Shown one piece after another: positions 6,501-15,300 of a stretch of DNA of 16,669 nt; positions within the stretch are counted from its first letter, which is position 1; each line of letters starts with the position of its first letter. Location: contig CAJNDF010000015.1 of the NCBI GenBank assembly GCA_905221455.1, positions 1-16,669 on the forward strand, written 5' to 3'. The notes under the pieces were generated by a model. It searched no databases. It saw nothing but the letters and a program-made list of their open reading frames with translations, and had not been told where the DNA came from. Both the position numbers and the translations under genes were made by a program. Origin of the DNA: a bacterium. Its GTDB lineage: Bacteria; Bacillota; Bacilli; Lactobacillales; Streptococcaceae.

Positions 6501-8902
6501 CCTGTTGCATCTAACGTACGAGTATATTCATAAACATTGAATGTTGTTTCTCCATCTTTGTTTACATCAACATATAAGTCACGTTTTAACCATGTAGTTG
6601 TTCCATCACTATTGACAGTTTTCTTTTCAGCAATATCACTAGGTAACTCCCAACGACCTGTTGTCTTATTGAATGTTGCAGTTACATTATCTCCAACTTT
6701 CGTTTTTATAGTTACTTCCGCTCGTGTGAAAGTAGCTGTTACATTCTCACTACTTGCTGTTACGTTAATCGTATCTGTAGCTGCGTTTGCTGTTGCAGTT
6801 GGAAGTACTTTTAGATTAAAACTTTCTCCAACTGTACCGATTTCATCATTGACATTTACAGCTGTATTAGTTGTTTCTGATACAACCCATTTACCATTTT
6901 TGGCAACAACTTTTGTATTTGTGCCATCTGGTAATGTAATCGTTGCTTCTGAAGCACCTTTTGAAATTGTAATTGGTACTTCTTTATCGTATGCATGAAC
7001 ATTTTTTACAGAAACTGTAGGTGCAATTTTAAAGGTTGCCTGAGCATAGGCTTCATTTGCATTAGTTACGTTATAGTCTCTTGCATAAATAGATACGCGG
7101 TAAATCCCTGCTTCAGTAGGAGTTCCTTTAAATCCATTTGGATTGTTATCCGACATATCATTGGAAGCAATTGTGAAACCTACACCAGGAATTTTAGTGT
7201 CATTTCCTGTTAATTCTGTAGGATTCCCTGCTCCTGCTCCTGTAGTTCCTGTAATATTCGTTCCAGAAACTCCAACAATAGCACGACCAACTGTATCTCT
7301 AATAGTCGCTGTACGGTTAAGAGGAGTTCCATTTTCATCTGTTAAATTATAAGAAATATTTCTACCATTAGGTGCACCTGCATGTGATGCCCCAGCATCT
7401 TTGTATTCTACTGGTGCTACAAGATTTTCTCCTACTTTTCCTTCCTTAACTGTATCATCAATTTTTAATTCAGGTGGTGTAGTATCTTTCCATGCTGTAC
7501 CACCGTATCTATGATTATCTAATAGAACTGTTACACTTTTACCAGTAATAGTATTTTTAAACGTTACACTAGCTTTTAATTGTTGATAGTTAAATGGACT
7601 ACTATGCGTTACAACCCCTTGTATACTATCCGATTGTTTATCATAGACTAATCCACCAGGCATATTTGATACTATAAAATCAGAAACAGTCCAACCTGCC
7701 GCTTTTGCTTTTTCTGTTACTTCAATACGTTTACTTGCATCTTTGACGTAAACTTTATCAATTCCTTGTTCATATCCAAGTTTATAAATACTAGAAAGTA
7801 GATATTCATAAGGTCCATTTCCATAGTAAGTTGCTGGAACTTGACTTGAAATTCTTGTTCCATCATATCTTATCTTTCCACGCCATAGTGGAGCTTCTTC
7901 TATAATTTTTTGAACTTCTTCAGCTGATAACTTTAATCCATAGTCAATACGAGCCTTTACATCACTCTCTTTACCATCATAAGTATAGTTAGATGGTCCA
8001 GGACTAGGTCTTGTACCAGCTCTTTGATCAGAGAACACTCTAAACTCTAAGTCAGCAGCATCCGCTTTTTTCTCTGGCGTATTAACACCTATATCACCTT
8101 CTCCATCATGGTGACTACCAAATGGCATTGTATAGGTATCCCAACCAGTAAAGTTTTCTCGTGATACTGTACTTGTACTTCCAATAATATCTTTTGCTGT
8201 TGGTTTTGCTGGGGTTGTTGGTGTGATGACATCATTGGTAACTGTAGTGTTTGCCGATGCCTCTCTAAACCCACTCTCACCTTGTCCAGGAATGACTTTT
8301 CCATTACGTGAGTCTTGATTTTGTTTTTCTTCCTTCTTTTCTGCTTTTGGCATACTTTCAAGAACGAAAGCTTTACCGTTTACTGCTGATGTAGCTTTAT
8401 CTACTTCTGCTTGTGTTGCAGCTTCATTTGCAGCTACAGCTTTTGCATTTGCTAATTCTGCTTTTGCAGACTCAATTGCTGAAGCTGTTTTTTCAGTTGA
8501 TACAGCTTTTTCTAAAGCTGCTTCTAAACGAGCAATTGCTACTTCCAATTTGCTTGCATCAGCCTTTGTGACCGTTACTGACGCTACTGGTTGCTCTACA
8601 TCAGACGCTGGTTGTTCTACAGCTGGTGCTGTTGGTTGCTCAGTTGCTGGTGTCGCCACAGTTGATGTAGAAGTTTCAGTTGAAGCTACAGGCTTGCTTG
8701 AATCTGCTTGATTTCCAGCGTTAGGGTTTACTTGTTCGTTTGTTGCTGGAGTTGTTGAAGGTGTAACATCTGCGTGAACAGTTGCTGCCCCACCGAACAT
8801 CATGTAGGCTGCTACAGCTACTGATGCTGCTCCAAAACTATACTTACGGATTGAAAAGCGCTGGACTTTTTGTCCGTGGTACTTGTCCATTCTTGAATAC
8901 AT
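410..8902 (-). CDS. Giant YSIRK/LPXTG cell-wall-anchored protein with Rib-like stalk (protein A)
   Basis: A complete 2830-aa adhesin-like protein. It starts at ATG 8902, 5 nt after AGGAG; a second in-frame ATG at 8890 is less well placed. Residues 1-44 are a YSIRK signal (RFSIRKYSFGAAS; likely cleavage after VHA44). Next come a T/P/E-rich stretch, an alanine- and lysine-rich helical segment (about 112-178) and a beta-rich head (about 254-1020). The head contains LWRGK (339-343), GPYEYL (363-368), a He_PIG-like Ig module (GTPTEAGIYRVSIYARDY) and several DGKW/STVTA modules. The stalk has four paired Rib-like units (1022-1682), seven ~72-aa units (1683-2192) and seven ~70-aa units (2193-2679). 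A MucBP-like unit (VTEYLDENGNRI) then leads to LPNTG (2797-2801), a hydrophobic helix and RKKKED. I see no cysteine and no catalytic motif. Sortase A should attach it to peptidoglycan. Ligand unknown; the head is homologous to that of the gene at 9227-16669. The surface-protein class is certain; the adhesive role is inferred. Confidence 0.95.
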   Translation of the reverse strand: MYSRMDKYHGQKVQRFSIRKYSFGAASVAVAAYMMFGGAATVHADVTPSTTPATNEQVNPNAGNQADSSKPVASTETSTSTVATPATEQPTAPAVEQPASDVEQPVASVTVTKADASKLEVAIARLEAALEKAVSTEKTASAIESAKAELANAKAVAANEAATQAEVDKATSAVNGKAFVLESMPKAEKKEEKQNQDSRNGKVIPGQGESGFREASANTTVTNDVITPTTPAKPTAKDIIGSTSTVSRENFTGWDTYTMPFGSHHDGEGDIGVNTPEKKADAADLEFRVFSDQRAGTRPSPGPSNYTYDGKESDVKARIDYGLKLSAEEVQKIIEEAPLWRGKIRYDGTRISSQVPATYYGNGPYEYLLSSIYKLGYEQGIDKVYVKDASKRIEVTEKAKAAGWTVSDFIVSNMPGGLVYDKQSDSIQGVVTHSSPFNYQQLKASVTFKNTITGKSVTVLLDNHRYGGTAWKDTTPPELKIDDTVKEGKVGENLVAPVEYKDAGASHAGAPNGRNISYNLTDENGTPLNRTATIRDTVGRAIVGVSGTNITGTTGAGAGNPTELTGNDTKIPGVGFTIASNDMSDNNPNGFKGTPTEAGIYRVSIYARDYNVTNANEAYAQATFKIAPTVSVKNVHAYDKEVPITISKGASEATITLPDGTNTKVVAKNGKWVVSETTNTAVNVNDEIGTVGESFNLKVLPTATANAATDTINVTASSENVTATFTRAEVTIKTKVGDNVTATFNKTTGRWELPSDIAEKKTVNSDGTTTWLKRDLYVDVNKDGETTFNVYEYTRTLDATGKVTAVNDVSRTLTSYNKENAADSSANSATDTNKGMVVTVKYDKGTNTWSANDNSTVTATKTGDKWTISTTSGFNGTIDAVETASSSDKASVLNDAPTITSTSYTIVKGATVDLVKQASAAVTITDREDDATTDPNKKETTVTKVTLTSPSGKVTEYHSAAEVAAVKLTEAGNYTVKVDVKDSNGNKVTADSDTATGTNEGDNTAIASTTYVITTKDQATNKLYTVEDDTVTSDQLKDKVNPTAVDGFTPTKNDITNIPATSGQAGQTLPTPATVTYTKGTETISVETTVDVVVLPKVTPTGVTVLKDSSDLETVVKEKAKEAAKAIATDKIPTGIKVSIKQVKEGTLPATTTTGVQTPAKVVVEYKDANDNVVETREVEVPVTVVGSTVNKIVKFEDDELTDDEVKASVTAGTDGKIGEPLLSDDVTAEPGNKEVPIPVTYNNDSLSERVLVPVVVLPKATGDVDVPKGSTVEKVKEAAKAKATELVTSADFKDKLPEGSKDVVVGDVTEEVLATMTAEKGTDKGIVKVPVTYTVDGKTYTKDAEITVNVLGSVPKTVYTVEGNKPDANKVKEAVTPDTGGTVGTPTEADLPETTGKVGATDVSVPTTVTYPSGTETVNVPVTVLPKATPEKVITLKDTTGDTLTTAVKEKAQAAVGKLTLPSGVTAELDPNQTYAVPTTDSNGDKTAVPVKVQYKDATGTVVAEDTINVPVTVVSSTPSKIVVFEGEKPTAEQAKDAVTAGTDGTKGEPTTLPETTGKAGATDVKVDVPVTYDNGNLTETVSVPVTVLPKPEADEILVPKNGDKDKAKEKVLAQAKKAIADGTFTGKLPQGATVAIDDTATVTVPDLTDDTEVDVTVKYTVDGQEKTTTVKVPVTIVEGVPQIVPVKETNDVLPDPEKSIDKTEYPAGSTFRYKTPDGQTSPIDVTTPGDKNVVVEVLDPQGNTIVEVPATVRVVDSTPQFVVANPAKKQPEAKDSVTPGEYPDGTTFEYKAPVDTTTAGEKDVVVVAKLNGQPIVEVPAKVVVVDPKTQYVAADPSKPQPDASKSIDPEQYPDGTTFEYKTPVDTTTPGEKDVVVVAKDGNDTLVEVPTKVKVVQGYPQIVPVDEGKKQPSPEDSIDTDDYPEDATFEYKEEVDTSTSGDKKVTVVVKQGDKVLVEVPATVRVVESYPKYVPVDPTKKQPDPKENINPNDFPTGTVFEYKDNTPVDTTTPGEKDVTVVAKLNGQPITEIPAKIVVVEPKTQYVPVDKTNKQPDASKSINPEEYPDGITFGYKTPVDTTTPGEKDVVVVAKDGDDTLVEVPAKVKVVEGKEQLIPVNATGENQPKPKDSITPSDYPEGSTFEYKVPEGQTTPYDGTTPGDKPVTVVVKDKNGNVLVEVPATIKVVEAKPKPIETPVTKTPLTPEDYTKEIIIPEGGKVTNVENIPDLTTPGEKTPVKVTITLPNKKVITVEVPVNVTPVKEIETPVTTTPLTPEDYTKGITIPKGGKVTNVENIPDLTTPGKKDPVKVTVELPNGKVITVEVPVNVTPITPIETPVTKNKLTPEDVLKQIKVPEGATTKVENIPDLTTPGKKDPVKVTVTLPSGKVVTVEVPVNVTPIEDIVKKQGDPITAEDVEKHIPKGVKVISIGDKPSTDVPGERPSIPVVVELPNGIQVTMDIPVIVTPKVTPVVVSVGTPVTPEDVQKHFELPKGWKVTKVGEIPTTETPGTKPVVPVEIELPGGRKITVDVPVIVTPTVRQIVVPQGTPITPDDVKGHIDLPKEPGWEIIEVGEIPTTIPAGVKPSVKVKIKVPTGEIVEVEVPIIVTPKVTPIVVEVGTPITEEDVKKKVDLPEGWEIVEVGEIPTTETSGVKKAVKVKVKLPNGDVIELEVPVTVTPKSQNGGGVISQNGDSTVQIVTEYLDENGNRITSDKEGKHNPIELEGYEFSHSTTDAKGNTLHHYKKVGTAPSEVETPRHQEQPTTPNQPAVTTPAEVSVPTDSATQPATPKYVDGQKELPNTGTEANASFAALGLLGALSGFGLLARKKKED
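866..2326 (-). repeat. Seven ~70-aa Rib-like stalk units in protein A (block 3)
   Basis: Residues about 2193-2679 form seven tandem units with the pattern LTPEDV, then a PEG or PKG turn, then (I/K)P(D/T)LTTPG or IPTTETPG, then PV(K/E)V..LP.G, then VEVPVNVTP. This matches the general Rib/alpha-like plan of short Ig-like modules ending in a V-P-V-V strand. The first three units (KVTNVENIPDLTTPG) are very alike, also as DNA, and the last four form a second subfamily (GEIPTTETPG). Such modules act as a rigid stalk. The family assignment rests on the pattern only. Confidence 0.85.
2327..3856 (-). repeat. Seven ~72-aa Rib-like stalk units in protein A (block 2)
   Basis: Residues about 1683-2192 form seven tandem units with the pattern (P/T)Q.VPV, then QP....SI....YP.G(T/S)TFEYK, then VDTTTPGEKDV.VV, then VEVPA.V.VV. 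The units also repeat at a higher level: units 2 and 5 share AKLNGQPI, units 3 and 6 share KDG(N/D)DTLVEVP, and units 1, 4 and 7 share VEVPAT(V/I)(R/K)VV. They resemble Rib/alpha-like modules and should extend the stalk. Confidence 0.85.
3857..5839 (-). repeat. Four ~165-aa paired units in protein A (block 1)
   Basis: Residues about 1022-1682 hold four copies of a two-part unit. Part a begins (V/F)E.(D/E) and ends in a TV.VPVTVLPK strand. It carries the G.(P/T)....LPETTGK.GATDV pattern of Rib-like modules. Part b begins with V(L/P)K and carries a K/A-rich helical stretch (such as VKEKAKEAAKAI), then LP.G, a second beta part (V.V.Y..(D/A)) and VPVTVV. Part a and part b alternate strictly. Confidence 0.8.
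5840..8143 (-). other. Beta-rich head region of protein A, homologous to that of protein B
   Basis: Residues about 254-1021 are not a simple tandem repeat. They share ordered motifs with the head of protein B: LWRGK(I/V)R, GPYEYL...IY...YEQG, GTP-type Ig module (TEAGIY), APTVSV.NV.AY..(E/K)VP, TFN..TG(R/K), YE(Y/F)TRT, AV.DV(S/T)RT, VTVKYD, STVTA, (S/T)SGF.G and a final ASTTYVITTK or AETTYYIVVSK. This exposed part is the best candidate for ligand binding. The part at LWRGK and GPYEYL is the most conserved, and I do not recognise it as a named domain. Confidence 0.7.
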
Positions 8903-8907
8903 TTTTT

Positions 8908-8912
8908 CTCCT
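8908..8912 (-). promoter_or_regulatory. Ribosome binding site of protein A
   Basis: AGGAG on the minus strand lies 5 nt before the ATG at 8902. This favours that start over the second in-frame ATG at 8890, which would be 17 nt away. Both starts leave the YSIRK signal intact. Confidence 0.85.
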
Positions 8913-8935
8913 ATTCTTAATAAATGTTAATTGCG

Positions 8936-8982
8936 GAATCAGACCCAAGTATTTCAAAAATGCCCCATTCCCATCCTGATTC
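8936..8982 (-). promoter_or_regulatory. Leader of protein A: inverted repeat around a G-rich stretch
   Basis: The leader of about 118 nt contains GAATCAG (minus strand, 8982-8976) and its exact complement CTGATTC (8942-8936), so a 7-bp stem with a 33-nt loop is possible. The loop is rich in G on the transcript (runs of 3, 4 and 3 G). No T run follows, so it is not a terminator. A regulatory role is only a possibility. Confidence 0.35.
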
Positions 8983-9026
8983 AGAAAGTAAAATAGCTAC
9001 ACTTAGGTACTTTATTCCCGACTTAC

Positions 9027-9056
9027 ATTATAACATTATTTCAATCAAAATGTCTA
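9027..9056 (-). promoter_or_regulatory. Sigma-70 promoter for protein A
   Basis: The minus strand has TAGACA (9056-9051), an 18-nt spacer, and a perfect TATAAT (9032-9027) preceded by TGT, an extended -10 element. The -35 box differs from consensus at one base. Transcription would start near 9020, about 118 nt before the ATG. A palindrome and a TA tract lie directly upstream. Confidence 0.75.
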
Positions 9057-9068
9057 TGTTTTATATGC

Positions 9069-9115
<47 letters not shown>

Positions 9116-9141
9116 CGTTATTTTTAAGTAATTTCATTTTT

Positions 9142-9176
9142 AAAAAAAGTAAAAGGCCGATAGGACCTCTTACTTT
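9142..9176 (-). terminator. Second (distal) terminator of protein B
   Basis: On the minus strand a 13-bp stem (9176-9164 with 9158-9146, including two G-U pairs) with a 5-nt loop is followed by seven T (9148-9142; the first three overlap the stem). It lies just downstream of the first terminator, so the two work in tandem to insulate protein A's promoter. Protein A itself has only the first type. Confidence 0.8.
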
Positions 9177-9182
9177 CATCTC

Positions 9183-9210
9183 AAAAAAAGAAGATGACGA
9201 ATCATCTTCT
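9183..9210 (-). terminator. First (proximal) terminator of protein B
   Basis: Perfect 9-bp stem (9210-9202 with 9197-9189) closed by TTCG and followed by a run of T on the minus strand (from 9189 to 9183). The hairpin is identical to that behind protein A at 361-393. Confidence 0.9.
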
Positions 9211-9370
9211 CAAAAACTATGAATTTTTAGTCTTCTTTTTTCTTGCGAGAAAGAAGTCCAAATCCACTTAGGGCTCCAAGAAGTCCAAGCACTGCGAGGC
9301 TAGCGTTAGCTTCTGTACCTGTGTTAGGCAATTCTTTTTGACCATCAACATATTTAGGTGTTGCTGGTTG
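9184..9370 (-). repeat. 187-bp anchor-plus-terminator repeat, copy 2
   Basis: Second copy of the segment at 367-553, in the same orientation, offset by exactly 8817 bp, with four mismatches and no gaps. It encodes the terminator, the stop codon and the LPNTG anchor (LPNTG at 9331-9317) of protein B. Confidence 0.95.
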
Positions 9371-12300
9371 TTTTGGTTGCTCAGGTACTGCTGGTTTCTC
9401 AGGGCTTGTTGGCTCTTGTGGAGAAACTGGTTGACTTGGTTCAACTGGAGTTGGTTTTTGAATCTTGCGATAAACATGACGGACATTACCATTGGCATCT
9501 TTTTCTGTCTTCACTAATTCATAACCTGACAACTCCTTGCTTGGTTGTTCTCCATCTTCTTTAGGAATGATTAATTCTCCGTTTTCATCTACATAAGTTG
9601 TGATGACCTTGTATTCGAATGGAGTTGGGGTTGGGCTTGGAGCTGGCGTTGGTTTTTCTACTTTTTCGTAGATGTGTTCCACGTCACCATTTGGTAATTT
9701 CTTAGTCTCAACGTAGCGGTATCCTGGGATATCTTTCTTATCTACAGAGCCACTTTCTTTTGGCTTGATTTCATTACCATCTTTGTCTTTGAAGAATGTT
9801 GTTACTTTTTCGTATACGTGTTCAACATCTCCATTTGGTAATTTCTTAGTCTCTACGAAGCGGTATTCTGGGATATCTTTCTTATCTACAGAGCCACTTT
9901 CTTTTGGTTGGATTTCTTTACCGTCTTTGTCTTTGAAGAAGGTTACAACTTGTTTATAGATGTGTCTTGTGTTCCCGTGCTCGTCTGTTACTGTTTCTAC
10001 ATAACGATACTCAGGAATATCTTTCTTCGGTGTTGTTCCATCTTCGCTTGGATATCCTTTAATTGGATTTCCATTTTCATCTACAAACTCAGTATCTGGA
10101 CGAACTGTTGGTGTGTAAGTAGCAGAAATAGTTTTACCTAATTTATCTTTTCTAACAACAGTTATACCATCTGCAGTACCTGTAAATTCTGGTTCTGGTG
10201 TGAATGTTACTTTACCAGTTGCATCGATTGTATACGTTCCTTCTCCTTCTACAGTTCTTGTAGTTGTTCCATCATCAAATGTTGGTGGTACATCTAAGTC
10301 AACATCTCCTGTGAATTCTGGAGTGTTAGATTGTGGAGTATTTTTAGCACCTTCTGATGTTTTGTCTACAGTCTTCGTTACTGGAGTAACTGTTGGTGTA
10401 TACTTAGCAGTTACTTCTGTTCCGTTCCTATCTACACGTTGTACTGTTACTCCTGTAGCTGTTCCTAGGAATTCTGGTTTTGGAGTGAATGTTACTTCCC
10501 CTGTCTTAGGATCGATTGTGTATGTTCCTTCGCCTTCAACTGTTACAGAATCAACTGGATCACCTGTCTTAGGATCGATTAATTTCGCTGGTTCGTCAGT
10601 ATTAATTTCAACAGTTTCTTCTTTTCCATTGATTTTCACTGATCCACCTTCAAATACTGGTGTTCCTGTTTGTGTTTTACCTTTAGGTCCAGCAGATGTC
10701 TTATCTTCTCCAGTTGGCGTTACTGGCACTACTTTTGGAGTATACTTAGCTGTTACTGGCGTTCCATTCTTATCTACACGTTGAACTTCTACACCTTCTC
10801 CTTTTCCAGTAAATTGTGGTTCTGGTTGGAATTTCACTTTACCATCTTCGATTGTGTATGTTCCTTCTCCAGGAATTACTACTGGTTCGTCAGTTGGTTC
10901 TCCTGTTTCTGGATCAATCAATTTAGGTGCTTTTGTTTCGTCAATCTCAACAGTTTTTGGTACACCATTAACCGTTACTGTTCCACCTTTGAATTCTGGT
11001 AATCCTGTTTGTGGTTTCCCTTGAATGCCTTTAGATTTAGCTGGTGTTGCTATTGGTGTTACACCTTTAACTTTAGGTGTGTAGCTTGCTTCTACAGGTG
11101 TTCCGTTCGCATCTTTCACTTGAACAATTACCCCTGTTGCTTGACCTGAAAATTGTGGTTCTGGTTGGAATTTTACCTCCCCAGATTTAGGATCGATCGT
11201 ATATGTTCCTTCACCAGGAATCACTACTTTGTTTTTATCAGTTGGCTTCCCTGTTTCTGGATCGATTAATTTCGCTGGTTGCTCATCAGTAATTGTAATT
11301 GCAACATCAGGATTTCCTGGTGTGAATTTTGGTGTCCCATTTTGTTCAGCACCTTGTACATCTTCTGATGTAACGTCTTCTCCTGTTGGTTTAACTGGAG
11401 TTACTGTTGGTGTGTAAGTAGTTTCTACTGTTGTTCCATTTCCATCTGCAGCTACTACTTTAGCTGGATCTGGTGTACCTACAAAGTCTTTATTTGGTTT
11501 GAATGTAATAATTCTTGTTGTTGGGTCTACTACATATTTACCTACTTCGACACCATCTTTAAGTGCTGGCATTTCTGTTACTTCTGCACCTGTTGGATCT
11601 ACTAATTTAATAGTATCATTTTTAATCGGTGCTACTGGATTTCCTTCTTTGAATAAAGTAGTTGCATCTTGAGTTTGCTCTTTACCTTGGATATTTTTTG
11701 TCTTAGCTGGTGTTGCCTTTGGTTTAACCGGTGTGATATTTGGAGTATACGTAGTTTTTACTGTTGTTCCATTCTCATCTGCCGCTTGAATAGTAACTGG
11801 TGGAACTAATCCCACATATGTTTTATCTGTCGGTGTATAAACAGCTACTGGATCTTTACCTGGTTCTTTTACAAGAGTATATTTACCGATGACTTTAGTT
11901 GGATCTTTTGGATCTTTCACTTCTACTTCACCAGCTGGTTGTCCATCTTCACCTAATAATGTTACTGAATCTGAATTAATCGGTACTGGAGCTGACTCAA
12001 CTTTTTTCCCTGCTGGATCTTCTAAGTCAGCAGTTCCACCTTTGAATGTAATCGGTTGTTTTTGAGTTGCACCTTGTACATCTTCTGATGTAGCTGGTTT
12101 AGCCGTTGGTTTAACCCCTACTATTACTGGAGTGTATTCAGCATCAACTGGTGACCCATTTATATCTTGACGGTGTACAGAAACTGGTTTAACTGGTCCT
12201 ACATAACTTTTATCCGTTGGTGTGAATGTAATTACTCCTGTTTGTGGATCGATTGTATATGTTCCAATTTCTTTTCCTTCAGGAGTTTTTGCAGGAATTG

Positions 12301-15300
12301 TTGTTTTATCTGTTGGTTGTCCATTTTCAGGATCGATGAATTTCGGTGGTACACTTTCGTCAATTGGTTTTGTAGGATCACCTGGTTTGAAGTAAGGTTT
12401 ACCTTGTTGTTCTTGACCTTGTACTCCTGTAGTCACATTATCAAATCCTTCTGGCACTACCGGTTTAACAATTGGAGTATATTTCGCTGTAGCTGGAGTT
12501 CCATTTGTATCTACACGTTTTACAGTTACACCTTTAGCTACACCTGTGAATTGTTTTTCAGGTTCAAATGTTACCGTACCATCTGGTTTTACTTTGTAAG
12601 TTCCTTCTCCTGGTACTACTTTCGTAGTTGTTCCATCTTCGAATGTTGCAGGTACTTTATCATCGATTGGGAATTCAGGATCTCCTTCAGTAAATGTTAC
12701 TTTACTTTGTTGAGGGTCACCTTGAAGACCTGTAGTTGTTTTATCTTGCCCTTCTGGTTCTACTGGAGTAACCGTTGGTGTATAAGTTGTTTCAACTTTT
12801 GTTCCATTTTTATCTGCCGCTACTACTTTCGCTGGTTCTGGTGTTCCAGTGAAGTCTTTATTTGGTTGGAATGTAATCACTCCTGTAGTTGGATCGATTG
12901 TGTAAGTACCAACTGTTTTTCCATCTTTAAGAGCTGGCATTGTAGTCACTTCTGCACCACTTGCATTGACTAGTTTAACGGAAGATTTTTCGATAGGAGC
13001 TGTAGTATCTCCTTCTTTAAACATTGTAGTCGTGTCTTGTGTTTGAGATTGTCCTTGTTTTCCACTTGTTTTCTTAGGTTCTGCAGTTGGTTCTACTGCT
13101 TCAACTTCTGGTGTGTAATCTCCACTAGATGTAACTTCAACTTTGTTTCCTTCTGAATCAGTTGCTGTTACAGATACTTTTACTTCTACGCCTTTAGCTT
13201 GTCCTTTGAAGCTTGGTTCTGGTGTGAATGTTACTGTACCTTTTGCTGGGTCAATAGCGTATGTTCCTTCTCCTTCAACTACAACCTTACCTTCTTCATT
13301 AGCACCTTCTAATGAGAACTTAGCTGTTGTCCAGTCTACGTTTGTATTATCTGGAGTATTAGTTTCTGTGTTTAATGCTGAGAATCTTTCGCTTCCTGGA
13401 ATTGAAGTTTGAACTTGACCTTGTTTTCCAGTTGTTTCATCATCTTTTGGTTTAACACCATATACTGTTGGTGTATAAGTCGTTGTAGATTCTACTACTA
13501 CTGGTTGTCCGTCATCTCCTGTGATTGTTACGTTAGCTGCTACTGTTAATGGTTTAGCATTACCGATAAATCCTGGTGCAGGTGTAAATGATACTGCTCC
13601 TGTAGTTCCATCAATCACATACGTACCTTCTTCAGTTGTTACAGAATCTGTTTTCTTACCTGATACTGGATCAACTAGTTTGTAGTCAGATACTTCTGCA
13701 TTATTTGGTAATCCAGTCTTGAATCCTGTTTCCATTGAATCAGTTTGTTCTTGTCCTTCTGCACCTGCTGATTTTTCTGGTTTAGATACTACAATGTAGT
13801 ATGTTGTTTCTGCAACTGCATCTTCTGTTACTTCTCCATCATCTGTTTTTCCTACTGTTGGAGTCGTTACAACACCATTTGAATCAACCGCTCTTACAGT
13901 TACTTTATAAGATCCGTATTGACCTAATGTATAAGCTGCAACTTCTGGATTGGATAAGTTTTCAGCAGCTTTTGTTTTTAATGCCGTACGTGCCGTTTCA
14001 ACCGCTTTTTCTGCTTCCAACGCTTCTTGACGACTTGTAGTAACTTTCGCCATTAATTCAGGAAGGTTCTCTTGAGCTTCTTTTAATTTTTCATCTAAGA
14101 TAGCTTTGAAATCTTTTGCATCTTTCAGTTTCTTTTCAGCTAAGTTTTTTGCTGTTACAGAAATTGTACGAAGTTTTAAGTTCGCTAATGCTGCTTCTGC
14201 GTCTGCGATCATCTGTACTTGACGGTCTACTTGTTCTTGAATACGAGCTAGTTCATTTTGTGCTGCTTGAACATCTTCAATCGCCGTTGCTGCTGCTTGT
14301 GTTTTTTCTGCAGCTGTACGTTGTGCTTGAATATAAACTTTTTCTTCCGCATCTGCTAAGTTAAATTCTTTCTTCGTTCCATCTGGAGCTGTTACTGTTA
14401 ATTTAGTTTTGATAGTTTCTGACTCTGCATCATCTGATTTATCATCAATCACATCTTCAAATTCTACATTTGCTTTAGGAGATTTTAGTAAATCTACAGA
14501 GTTTCCTTGTGTATCAGCATAGCTTGTAGATGAAGCTGTCGGTTTATCATTTTGGATAGATGCTACATCATTTCCAACTGCTTCACGATAAGATACATAT
14601 CCTTTGAATCCTGAAGATGTTTCGATTGACCATCCTGCATTAGATTCTTTTGCTGTTACTGTTGATCCATCTGAAGCTGTCCATTGTTTTGTTGCTGAAT
14701 CATACTTCACTGTAACAATAAGGCCTTGTTTGTCTGCTGTTTGTTCTCTTGGTACAGCTGTAACTGTACGAGTTACGTCTCCTACTGCTGTTACTTCACC
14801 ATTTTTACGAATTTCTGCTACTTTATCAACTAGATCAGCTGCTGAAGAAGTTGCATTCCATGTACGTGTGAATTCATAAACGATAAAATCAACATCTCCA
14901 TTTTCTTTTGCATCTGTATATACACGACGTTCTGTTAAAGTTGATGTTCCATTTCCATTATCTTTTAAGACATACGCATCTTCATTAGCAAGAGTATACT
15001 TACCTGTTGCACGGTTAAATGTCGCGGTATAAGATTTTCCAGCTGCATCCTTTACTGTTGCAATTTCACGTTGAATATCTGCACGAACTTTATCTGTAGA
15101 GGCTTTCGCTTCAATACTATTAATTCCAACATATTGTGTTGAATCTGAAGTTACAGGTAATTCGAATTTAGTTGGTGCTGTTTCTGAAGCATCTGCTAAT
15201 TGATCGCCTTCTTTTACTGCTTTATTCGTAGTTCCTTCGCCTACAGTCCATTTTCCATCTTTGATAACTAAGTTTGTTACAGTTCCATCAGGCATCGTAA

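Noticed and set aside
8089..8361. 90-codon minus-strand open frame in another phase within protein A
   Set aside because: It lies fully within the head and linker coding region, has no domain pattern, and is rich in Q and K from reading A-rich codons out of phase.
12167..12973. 268-codon + strand open frame opposite protein B
   Set aside because: The peptide is full of C, F, W, Y and S with no domain pattern, and it follows the CshA repeat of the opposite strand. It is a shadow of the real gene.
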